Below, one piece after another: positions 21,963-32,104 of a DNA stretch of 64,000 nt. Position numbers and translations under genes: made by a program. Every line of letters starts with the position of its first letter. Position 1 is the stretch's first letter. The notes beneath the pieces were generated by a model. It saw nothing but the letters and a program-made list of their open reading frames with translations, made no database searches and was not told the DNA's origin. Source of the stretch: Macrothele yani (taxonomy: Eukaryota > Arthropoda > Arachnida > Araneae > Macrothelidae); NCBI GenBank assembly GCA_039090855.1, contig CM077025.1, positions 96,824,489 through 96,888,488 on the forward strand, read 5' to 3'.

Positions 21963-22302
21963 AAGCCAAGGCGAATACCCCGTGATGTCTTCCAGACAAT
22001 CTGTGGAAGAAGCATCACACATTTTTCGAAGCGTAGATGAAGAAATTTTCATTAATTTCAGACGATGTGTGGAAGAACCATCACACATTTTTTTTACTCG
22101 AACCTCTTGGCCAGGGGATTCATTTGGCGTTCGGGAGCTTTTATAACGAAACTAGCCTTTTTTGCCCGTGATGGAATTCGAAGCCACATCTTCCGCCTCC
22201 GAAGTCGGATATTCTACCGATCGAACTATACGTGGGCAAAGGCTTATATATGCCAGCTGCCGTTTTGACATGTGCATCACCTCTGTGGTAGGTACGTCGC
22301 AC
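21963..22302 (-). mobile_element. TRIM family, 5' LTR plus partial interior
   Basis: Minus strand: LTR 22302-22142 (161 bp, near the 162 bp of the complete copy) starting GTGCGACGTACC and ending TTCGTTATA. Then a degenerate PBS (22140-22129) and interior with the family's AAATGTGTGATG...TTCCACACA block, here present twice (about 22093-22065 and 22031-22000). The LTR contains a tRNA-like domain (about 22238-22165) with A-box TAGTTCGATCGGTAGA and B-box GGCTTCGAATTCC. No 3' LTR found. Confidence 0.75.
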
Positions 22303-22439
22303 GTTTTTCTTTAATTCAGAGCAAAATGCTAAACTTTCCAACACAGGCCAGAAACCTGGTAAATCTGGCCCTCCCCGACTCCGGGATTTTTCACCTAACG
22401 AATGAACAAAAAAAAAAAAAACCTGGCCTGAGAAAGCAT

Positions 22440-22500
22440 CTATGGGCGACTGCTTATAGCCAAAGAACTTCTCATGGTGGATGTTAAACCTCCAGAAAAA
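22440..22500 (+). mobile_element. SINE family 1, 3' end fragment
   Basis: GGGCGACTGCTTATAGCC to GTTAAACCTCCAG plus an A-rich tail only. Confidence 0.6.
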
Positions 22501-22538
22501 GAAAGAAACATTCTAGCATATGTAGGGCTATACCATTG

Positions 22539-22661
22539 GCGACTAAATAGGAGACTATTGCTACTATTTTTGATTACAGGCGACTAAATAGGCGACTGTT
22601 GCTACTATTTTTGATTACAGGCGACTAAATAGGCGACTGTTGCTACTATTTTTGATGACAG
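22539..22661. repeat. 41-bp tandem repeat, three units
   Basis: GCGACTAAATAGG...TTTTTGATTACAG repeated from 22539, 22580 and 22621. Similar GGCTACTATTTAGG words recur at 28740-28830, suggesting both mark ends of one degraded hAT-like element. Confidence 0.85.
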
Positions 22662-23039
22662 GCGACTATGGCTACTACTTCTTACAAAACACAACCAAAA
22701 GCAACTATTTTCAGAAAAACTTGAACTATTTTAATTGTAAGGCTATTAATTTTTAAAAAACGTTATTTGTGGTGCATATATCGATGTGTTTGTATAACAT
22801 CAGTTTTAATATTGATACACATGAATATCAACTTTGATATAGATATGTATATGTCGAATCCATGGTTCATACACATTCTGTTACATGTCCTGGAATTTTA
22901 ACCTTTCCTGCCTTTTTGTCCCTGCACGATGTATTGTAGTTGAAGATTTTTCTACTGACATAACTTATGTCTGACAAATTTTCTTCCCCACCCCAAATGT
23001 GTGTGTGTGTGGGGGGGGGGGCTATTGGCTTTCTTGTTT

Positions 23040-24560
23040 AGGAAGACTGAAGCTGCGTTATTGGCATCTTTTGTGTCATGCTTATGTTGTCACTTTGTCC
23101 CGCAGGGGAGACAATATCTCCGCAATTATTAGTTCGATTTGTAAAATTATTTTTGTATTGGGAAGCTTAAAATGTGAGAATGGTGATCCGTTTGTTCTGG
23201 TTTTTTTTTTTTTTCGATGCACAACTTCACCGCTAGAGGGCGCAAATGGAGATCGTATCGAATTTAAAATGCATTTCATTTCATATATTTGCTTCTAAAT
23301 ATCCAATTGAAAAAATTATTTTTCCTTTCGATGACATGTATAGCAAAGACTATTTTAGTTACAGTCCCTTTTTCAAATAATGCATAAATTTTCCGCTAGG
23401 GGGCGTAAATCGCGATTTTCCCAATATTTCCGCTTCTAAAAGTCCGATTTGAAAAATTCTTCCTGAGTCGGACACAGCTCTTGAGGTTGAAATGTTTTGC
23501 ATACAAATTCTCATGTTTGGTAAATAATGGTTTGGCCACCAGGGGGCATAAATGTTTACTTTGGCTTCTGATGTATTTGCAACAAAATCTGAGCTTTAAA
23601 CTCGGTTGAAAAAATTCTTCCGTTAACCGATACCGCTCAACTCGGAAAGTTTTTTGAGAATACTTCCTGCTTAAAATAATGCACAATTTTCCAACAGAGG
23701 GCGTACATGTATATCTTATTTTTGTCCATATTTCTGTTTCTAAGAGTCCGATTTGAAAAATTCTTTCTTTGTTGGAGAACATTTTCAGCGCGAAATGTTT
23801 CTCACAAAATTTCAAATATTTCTAAACACACAAGTGCGTCACTAGAGGGCGTAAGCTCACATTTCCGTTTACAGCAATATCTGCGGACTAAAAACCCGAC
23901 TGAAAAATATTCTTTTTCGATCCGATACCTAACTATGAAAACTTCTTATTTGTATTTTCTTCACAAAATAAGGCACAATTTCGCCGCTAGGGGGCGCAAA
24001 TATTTAATCTATTTTTCTTAATATCTGTACTTCTAAATGTGCGATTTTGCCGCCCCGGTGGCGCAGTGGTCTAAGGCGCTGGCCTCTGATCATTCGTCCG
24101 GAAGGGGTCCGGGTTCGAATCCCGGTCAGGCATGGATGTTGTGTTTGTCTTACGGCACTGGCTCTCTCCCTTCCCTGGAACCAGTGACCCTAAATTGGGG
24201 ACGGGCGACTGCTTATAGCCCATTGAGTTGCTCACGGTGGTCGTTAAACCTCCAATCAAAAAAAAAAAAAAAATGTGCGATTTAAAACATTCTTTTAACA
24301 CCTGATACTATTTACCTTATGGAACACTTTTGATTTGTGTTTGAGGAGGTTCACAATTCTGCCGCTAGGTGGTGTTTGTGTACTTCTGTTCGCAGGCTAT
24401 CTATGCCTGTAAAAACCCTATTGAGAAATTTCTTTTTTTGCTGTATGCCATTTGCTATAATAAAGATGGAGAGTGAGTAAGACTTTTGCTACAATGAGAA
24501 GATCCCCTTCAAATAATGTACAACTTTGCCCCTAGGGGTTGCAAAGGTCAAAACGTTTTT
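23040..24560 (-). mobile_element. Pearl-like element with CTCF-like cores, second copy
   Basis: Same entry sequence as 970-1070 (ATCTCYGCAAYTATTAGT, TTGGGAAGCTT) and the same ~150-bp periodic GGGGGCG cores near 23230, 23393, 23536, 23691, 23839, 23981, 24362 and 24529. Spacing stays near 150 bp once the inserted SINE at 24048-24270 is removed. Confidence 0.65.
24048..24270 (+). mobile_element. SINE family 1, near-consensus
   Basis: Exact 13-bp target duplication AAATGTGCGATTT (24035-24047, 24271-24283). Intact A and B boxes and a 15-A tail: among the youngest-looking SINE copies here. Confidence 0.94.
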
Positions 24561-25888
24561 CCTGCTATGTCTGCTTCCGGCAGACGTATTTGAAAAGTTA
24601 TTTTTCCTTAGCATAGCTTATGCTATGAAGAATGCTTTTCTCCTGTTTCCATTATGCAAAATTCTTCCGTTGAAACGCGTAGTTATATCATGTTTCCTTC
24701 TATATCTCTTATTTTAACTGGTCGATTTAAAAAAAAACTTTTTGCCTCTAATACCTTCCTTCTGCTATGGGAAACGTTTTTTGTGCCATTTGTTAATTTT
24801 CATAACATATTTTTTAGTCCCTGGTAGAAGTAAATAGCTTATTTTGTGTGTGCGTGTGTAATGGGGTATGTAAAAAATATTTTTATGTAAAATATTCATT
24901 ACAAAATTACTGAAATTTTGTAATGAATATTTTACATAAAAATTTGCCATAAAATAAGATTGCTTCCTAATATCAGAAACTTAAATTTAGTGTGTTTCTT
25001 AGTATTTTCTGAGCTTCTGTAATGAGTTTTTTAATCATGCCCAGTTAAATTGCCATGATCACTAATGAATATAATTGCACACAGCCCTTGGACATAAGGT
25101 TTTCCCGTTATTCTCTTTCATTTCACGTTGGAAATTTTTGTGCATACTTTGTTTGCTGGCGAGTAAAAATTTAACACATAGCTACAGCATCAGTATTATG
25201 TTGAAAATTCCTTCCATAAATAAAATGTAACAGAAATACTTGCTACCATGATTATGTGTTTAAGAAATAACAATCCCTTTGGTCGTTTGAAAAAGTTCTA
25301 GATATTTCACCTTTCCTTACCCTTAAATTTCCAATGTAAGCAATATTTCAAAATAATTAAATACAAATAGTATTTTATGTATTGATTGTGTGGCATATGA
25401 AAGCATTAAATGCCACATACCTATGTATTTTTGAGTGTTATGTTTTTTTATTCTGTAATTTGCTTGAATAATTGAACTAAAGCCAAAGTAGAAACATAAA
25501 GTTTTCTCAAAATCAGCGTAGTATACTGTATATAAAAGTTTACTAGATATTAAACCTGGTCACATTTTCAGTGACAGTTTTGGTATTTCAGTATTTATCT
25601 GTGATTCTAAGTTTCTGATTAGCTGCAGCAGACATCATTTTTAACATTCTGCATTAAGTTTGCCCAAGCGTGTAGGAAGTTGATTTTGTTGCAGACTACA
25701 AATTGAACAGACGTATGGTTTCACTATATTTTAAGTAAGAGCATTTGGATCGTATGTCCTGGAAAAGTCCTGGAATTTTGTGATTGAAAAAGCGTATGAG
25801 CCATGCGAATCGTTATCGATACGTCTTTTTCAGTTTATTGCTTTCTGCTTTATTGCAAATATGATGGAGGAAAGTCAATGGCAAGTAT
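24561..25888. other. AT-rich spacer with a perfect hairpin
   Basis: Apart from the inverted repeat at 24880-24942, nothing is recognised. ATGTCCTGGAATTTT-like words occur at about 22887 and 25758 and may be edges of the same degraded element. Confidence 0.4.
24880..24942. repeat. Perfect 29-bp inverted repeat, 5-base loop
   Basis: Arms 24880-24908 and 24914-24942 are exact reverse complements (TTTTTATGTAAAATATTCAT...), loop ACTGA. AT-rich. Cruciform- or hairpin-capable; function unknown. Confidence 0.97.
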
Positions 25889-26353
25889 AGACTATAGACC
25901 CATAAGTGATTAAAGGAACGACCTACTCAAATCAAGATATTCCGCCGAAGAAGTGTCCCGTTTTTCTGTTTGGAATACGGCAGTGCCAGGAGCGAGCACA
26001 TATCTTGCCTTCGCCATATTAAAGACTGTTGTTTTCTGTGCTTATTGAAGTTTATTTGCAGTTAAACAAATTTCAAGTCGAAAATTTTGTACCTAGAATT
26101 TCATAAATGATACGTGATTGTTTTTACAGCTTTATTTTCCGAATGACACGGAAAATGCATGTTTTCGCCAACAGACATTTAAACTCACTTTACATTATCT
26201 ACCAACTGTTTAATATAAATTAAGAATTGTTCATAACGAAAAAATTAAGTGGTAATCGAAAAAACACCTGGTGAGACATTTCTGCGTATCTGTTAAAAAT
26301 AACGAGATGCTACTTTTTGTCATTTGAGTAGGTCGTTCCTTTAGTCACGTGGG
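25889..26353. mobile_element. MITE with ~38-bp terminal inverted repeats
   Basis: Left TAGACCCATAAGTGATTAAA then GGAACGACCTACTCAAAT; right end is its inverse with about four differences and a small gap. Flanks carry GTATAGAC/GTATAGAT, a possible 8-bp duplication. Non-coding. Confidence 0.8.
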
Positions 26354-26364
26354 TCTAGGTATAG

Positions 26365-27140
26365 ATGTACTTGTATGCAAAAGAATTTTTTCCAAACAGC
26401 GAAATTAGGACTGCTCATTTTTGGAGAAACATATTGTATCGAAAGACATTTGGAGACTGGAAATATCAATCTTTGGCCAAAGTTGTGAAAGCATGTCTTG
26501 CTTTATCACATGAAAACTTCGATGTAGAGAGAGGCTCTTCTGTATCATGAAGAGTTCTTTCAGATGAGAAGGCATCTTCTATGTCTGAGAAAATGTTGAA
26601 TGAGAGACTAACAATTCGATATGCATTAAAAATGTATAACAACCAAGTTGCAAATGTGCTAATAACCAAAGAATTAATAAATTTAGCACTTAATGCATAT
26701 AGGTCACATAGCAACCATTTGGAAGAGGAGCAGAGATTAAAGGAACAGCAACTGAAAGCAGAGAAAGAAAGTGCTGAGAGATTGAAACAAGAATTGATAA
26801 ATAAATGATTTGAAGAGCAAAAAGCAAACTATAGAAAACAAGATAAAAATTCTTGTTCAAGAAAAAAGAGAAGTACAAAAATCATCGAACTCTGTGCTTA
26901 AAGAAGCCAGTGAGAGACTAAAGCAAGCATTACAAAAAAAAAAAAAAAAACATACCTGCAATACGATGGCATTCTAGAAGGATCAGAGAAACTCCGACAA
27001 AAGGAAGGACAACATGAACTTGAAGCATTAAAAATGAATAGGGTACTTCATAAAAGAAAATCCTCCCTAATTGATGCATTTATGCAGATAACCTCAAAAA
27101 AGGAAATAAATCTAAGGTTATTGAGGAAGCTTTTTTGTTA
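26365..27140 (+). pseudogene. hAT-like transposase C-terminal (dimerisation) fragment
   Basis: LSHENFDVERGSSVS, a stop, RVLSDEKASSMSEKMLNER, then TKELINLALNAYRSH followed by a Glu/Lys-rich coiled coil. The SH-x-D-V-E-R-G-S core resembles the hAT dimerisation region and a transposon-derived family seen in several invertebrates. A TGA at about 26548, another stop at 26806 and an A-run at 26934-26950 break the frame. N-terminal catalytic part absent. Assignment to hAT is inference. Confidence 0.45.
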
Positions 27141-28739
27141 AGCCTACCCTTATATGCACTGATGGCAGTGTTATAAATTCACACTCAATTTTTTCAAATA
27201 ATTTACTGAATATAACTCTTCCAAATTGCTACCATGATATAAGAATAATGTAAACTTCAAAGAGGACTCCCCCTCACCCCACCCCAAAATTGATAAAAAA
27301 CAGTTTGTTTATACATATTGGAGGGGGGGTTCATATAAAAGTTTTTGATGTTCTATGAAAATAATTTTCAGAAGAGTTATAATCATTTCAAAAAAATTCG
27401 AGCTTTGGTTTTATTATTTCCATCAGTGGGTGTAAGGATAATCTTAGTTTTACTGTTGTTAGAGCTTTGAAAATCGATCATGGTTAACATCTAGGGATTT
27501 TAACTGTCTGCTGTTATAAAAGTATCCCAAATTAGAAGAAAATCAAGTTTTTTGTTTTCTTATTTCTGTAATTATGAGTTTGAATACTTTTATAGGATAA
27601 AGTAATTTCTTTATATTTTGTCTCAAAAGCATCAAGGACACTGTGAAGAATGTCTCTAACATTATCAAGGCAGGTGTATATCAGTGTAATACTTCATATC
27701 AATTATACCTGACCTACACAGACTTGAGCTTGAATAGTAAGACAGTTAGTTATCCATGCCCTAATGAAATGAAGACGTTTCAGACAGGTTTTTCACTTTT
27801 ACCTTTTAAATATGGGAATCAAAATAAAATGTTCTCTTTTACAACGTAATTCAAAATCATGCTAAACACCATTATTATTATTACTTATGAGTTAAAGAGT
27901 TTCCATTATTGAAGAGGGAGATTACATTACACCCATTCCATTCCTGATGATAATAAACTGCAAGTTTTCATTTTTTTAGTTCTGGGCTTGGTGTTTTTGT
28001 TCCATACTAAACACATTCACAGTGTTTGATATTAATTGTCATAACTGTACAAAAGGCAATTTTGAAATATTTCCTGTACGAAGGGCAAGTTTGAAATATT
28101 TCCAAATGTTCATCTATTCGAATGAGATTCATGATATACCTCATTTCAGATAACTATGATTATTATGAGTACAGAACAAAACAAGTGATCATCACAACAC
28201 TGAATGACCACAACTATGGCCTTTCAAAAAAGAAATTCACAACAATTTTTTCAACACAGAGTATTAAGCCCACTTGGAAATTCTTATATTTTTTTACCAA
28301 CCACAAACGCAGAAGAAAGCTCTCCGTACTGGCTTGATACAGATGAAAACATCTGACCTCCAGAACAATTACAAAGAACGAAGTGTTTTGTAATTCCAAA
28401 GTTTGTATCAGGGTAGTTTTTGATATATAATTGAATAAAATGTTTTGGGGGCATGGGGGTATTTTCCATAACCTTTATAGTTCTGAGTGTCTTGAGTAGC
28501 ATTATATTGAAACTTAAGATGCCCTTTTTGTAGTGTATGGATGTGTATGTGTGTGTGTATATACCCCCCTCTCCCCCCACCACACCAAAATGTGAACATG
28601 TGCTAATTTTGTCACTGTGGTTTGAAATAAATAAAAAAAAATTAACACACATTTTTTTTTTCTTTGGTGTGGAGCACTTACGTTCTAAAACTCATACACT
28701 TTTTTGGGCAACTATTTTAGTTATTAACATAAGTTGTTA
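27141..28739. other. Unassigned AT-rich spacer
   Basis: No gene recognised. Short TG and C runs near 28540-28580. Confidence 0.4.
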
Positions 28740-28856
28740 AGGCTACTACTTAGGCTACTATTTTTACCATTATTGGCTACTATTTAGGCTACTATTTATA
28801 TCGTTAGTGGCTACTAAAGCAACTATTTTCTAGGGTGTGATAGGCTGGCAGCCCTG
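28740..28856. repeat. GGCTACTATTT repeats ending in a hAT-like terminus
   Basis: Four GGCTACTATTTAGG/GGCTACTA repeats lead to TAGGCTGGCAGCCCTG. On the minus strand this reads CAGGGCTGCCAGCC, a hAT-style end. It may pair with the TAGGGCTATACC end at about 22523. Confidence 0.45.
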
Positions 28857-29527
28857 ATATGGTACTTTACACATATACGAATACATACAGGATGGTTATA
28901 AATTAGTTGGGCAAAAAGAAAACGTTATTGTGCATAGGTATAAGAATGCATATGATAATAATACGAATAAGATATAGTTAAACACACCAATTTGACCTTT
29001 TGTGGACCTTTTAATATAAGTGAACAGATGGCGCTGAGTCATGCGAGATCACGTATCGCCAGCAGAGAACGCGCGATTGCGCCCATCACCATCGTTCCCG
29101 GTATGGCGGCGACATTTAGCGGCGCTGAAAATGCAAAATGCTGCCTGTGGTTTCACGAGACGCACTGAGCAACACAAGTGCAACGATATTTTCGCCGAGA
29201 ATACGGGAACTGCACCGAAAAGTGACACGATTGTAGCATGGTACAAACGATTTACCGAGACTGGATGTGTGGCTCATAGTAACAGCGGCCAAGGCAAATC
29301 TGGAATTCCCGAGGGCATGGTGGATGCAGTGCGAGCAGCATTTCTGAGAAGCCCCCGTAAATCGAGGGCACGAGCAAGTCTGGAGCTTAGAGTTCCAAAA
29401 ATCAACAGTGACAAAAATCCTACGGAAACGTCTGAAATTTAGGCCTCACAAATTTCAGCTCATTCAAGTTCTGAAGGATGGCGACAAGAAGCGGAGAGCA
29501 GATTTTTGCAGTGACATGTGTAACGTA

Positions 29528-31251
29528 TACTCTAGATTCAGTTTCTTTTTGATTTTACTATCTCTTGTTATTTTATTTTCCTATGCAAATTATCTTCTCA
29601 CTTAACGAGATGTTGTTTCTCCCGCTGAATTATATGTGGCAACGAGTGTAAGTCATGACGTGGTGGTATGCTGTATATATATAGGCGCGCTCAAGTATAC
29701 CACAGAGCTTCGTTTGATGTGATAGGTTCTTCCTAATTATTGTTATGCGATTTACCTACGTTTCTACGATAGTACGAAAGTTCGGTCTATTAGTAGTTGT
29801 GTTATTTTGGAGTGTGTATTTGAGGAATACCAGGAGCTCCCCAATAAAAGGTTAAAAGTGAGTACGTTTTCTTAGTTCATTTTATTGTCAGACCTCTGTC
29901 TGGCCGTTAAGTCTATTTCATTGAATGTTTACGTTAAGTTCAGGGGATATTGTGTTTACCGCTCTAATAAGGAGCCTTCAAGGTACTAATGTACTAAAAC
30001 CGAAGTTATATTACTGATATTCAAGATAATGAGGAACGCTGAGTAAAAATAAATTCCATATTCTTGGAATGTATTGCACGTGCGTGTCTTACCTAAACAA
30101 ACTCTAGCACTTTGAAGATTAAGCACACTTTAGCTACGTCAAGTAACCTTTCAATAACCCTAACGTGACTTAACGTAAGCTTTCTTGCACTACACGTCCA
30201 GGCGGAGAAGTTTATTCATTATACATGTTAAATCGCGTGGACGCTGATGATTACTTCTTGTCAAAGTTGGTGTTCATGACGAGGCGACCTTTCACTTAAG
30301 ACTGTCTTTGAATGAGTGTTAGGGTTCACTTCTGTGATAGATGACGCAAAAATCACTCATTGGGCGTGGCTTTTACGTCTTGAGGGACTGTCCCAGTAGT
30401 TGGCGTCAGCGAATCACTGCAGACTTCGTCATTTTCAGAATGGAAGCGGTCTCTCGTTGGCTCCACAATGAAAAGACAATATACACGCTGTTGCGTTTTA
30501 ACCAATGACGTTGTTTGGGGTGGAGCTTAGTAGGTAGGCGGAGTTTCGTAGCTCAAATTCAAAAGTTCTCTGTTAACGTACACATTTTCTCTTCAAAAAA
30601 TGAACTTATAGTAGGATTTGAGATGATTTATGGAAGACAAGTTTCTAGTCTCGCTTTTGGCCCCATTAATTATTTCTATTTGGCCTAAATAATTAAAAAA
30701 AAAAAACCCAGACAAATGAGAGATTTCGTTTCTTCCAAACAGAAACACTGCTAAGCTAATTTATCGCGCCATCTAGTGCCCAAATTGGAATACTTTCGAG
30801 TCAGATAAATACAATTCTAAAAAACGTTCCAATTATTTAGGCCGCGGGTGGCCGAGTGACTAAACGTTCGTGACTGCCACGGAAAGGGCCTCAGGTTCGA
30901 TCCCAGGCAAGTACGACCGCTCGATCCACTAAATATCCGCCGTGCGTCGGATGGGCTCGTTAAGCCGTCGGACCCCGGGTACTGGACCCCGGTAATAAAT
31001 AAGGGCGTATTTCTCCCCCTTTCTACTTCGCTTCCGTGTCACTTTCCTATCGGGCACTCTAGCCCAAATCTCCTAACTTCCTATTTCTAAGGGTTGTTTA
31101 AGACCTTGGGTCAGACACTCCCTTCCTAAAATCCTCTACATATGACAATGTTCTAATTATTTTTTTGGAATAATAACTGTGGCACATATTAGCTATAGAT
31201 CGTTTTTATTTCAGCTCAAAATTTCAAACACTACAAAGTAATAGTCTTCGA
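29528..31251. mobile_element. Unclassified 1.7-kb insertion inside the transposase
   Basis: ATGTGTA occurs at both junctions (about 29517-29523 and 31255-31261), and the broken transposase reading is continuous if one copy is dropped. Contains a TATA-like TATATATATAGGCGCG at ~29673, AATAAA at ~29843, CCAATGACG and GC-box-like GGGCGTGGC/GGCGGAG at 30360-30545, and the SINE 2 below. No coding sequence. LTR-like promoter features are suggestive only. Confidence 0.5.
30840..31149 (+). mobile_element. SINE family 2, full length
   Basis: tRNA-Ser/Leu-like head GGGTGGCCGAGTGACTAAAC with B-box GGTTCGATCCC, ~310 bp in all, ending CCTCTACATATGAC with no poly-A. Target duplication GTTCYAATTATTT (30826-30838 and ~31150-31162). 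Confidence 0.9.
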
Positions 31252-32104
31252 GAAAATGTGTACAAAAGAATTTACATTGCAGATATAGGATAGAATTTCT
31301 CTTACACTCTTTCAAAGACAGCCTTAAATGGCAAAGTGAATAGGCACAATGTGAGGGTTTGAGGATCAGAAAATCCCTATACCATCTTACAACATGAAAG
31401 GGACAGACGCACGATAAACGTTTTTGTGCCGTGAGTTGTGCTTCATTTTTTGGCCCATTTTTCTTTGCTGAAAGAACTGTTACCGGAATCCCATACCTGG
31501 ACATGCTTCAGATTTACCTAATGTCAATCCTCAAGGAAACAATGGAAGGAGGTTTCATTTACCAGCAAGATGGGGCGCCCCCTCACTACCAGAAGGACGT
31601 CACCTCGATGCTGTGAAGTCCCAATGTGGATTGGTCCCCAGTTGGAACTCCCCCCGATCACTGGATCTAACGCACCTAGATTTCGGTCTATGGGGCTTTC
31701 TTAAAGATCCGGTTTACTTTCCGACGCTTCCCAAGTCCTTTCCTGAACTGAAATCAAGAATCATCGCTGCACTCGCATTGATCGATGACGACATGCTGAC
31801 AGCAATGCGAGAAGAACGATTTACAAATCTGGCATTTGGTGAGTAACCAAGGGAAGCCACATCGAGCATTTGTGAAAAAAGGTAAACTTGGTGTGTTTAA
31901 CCATTGGGTTGGTGCGTATGAAATATCCAGCGCAAACGAGCAGTAGAAACAGGCCCCCACCACAGCGGAATGGAACCACCTACAGGTGTTGCGGGTATTA
32001 CGTCACAGAGGTACTTTAAATAGTTAGCACGTGTGTGAAGACCAAGGTTCAGGCCTGGTTCGTTTGGACGTAACGTGGCTTGCAAAGGAGACATGCAGAT
32101 GCCG

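Larger units (their letters stand above)
28885..31903 (+). pseudogene. IS630/mariner-superfamily DDE transposase relic, split by an insertion
   Basis: Left end TACAGGATGGTTATAAATT at about 28886. N-terminal HTH half 29041-29525 (AWYKRFTETGCV, RSPRKSRARASLEL, ILRKRLKFRPH, FCSDM) with a frameshift near 29408-29440. C-terminal half resumes about 31252: GKVNRHNVRV, a stop, GSENPY; GPFFFAERTVTG; FIYQQDGAPPHYQKDV (second Asp); WNSPRSLDLTHLDFGLWGFL (third acidic region) to about 31850. The reading resumes at the same codon across the 1.7-kb insertion. A mariner sits just past its 3' end. Several stops: inactive. Confidence 0.8.

Noticed and set aside
22521..28856. Single 6.3-kb hAT element from TAGGGCTATACC to AGCCCTG
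   Set aside because: Ends are only loosely inverted and the 8-bp flanks do not match, so only the parts were annotated.
29660..30600. Host gene promoter (TATA, CCAAT, GC boxes)
   Set aside because: No downstream exon recognised, and the stretch is bounded by junction repeats inside a transposase gene. Treated as an insertion.
31980..32080. Possible further TRIM LTR (ATTACGTCACAGAGGTAC and GGTTCAGGCC)
   Set aside because: It lies between the mariner left TIR and its coding start; no matching ends, PBS or tRNA arms.
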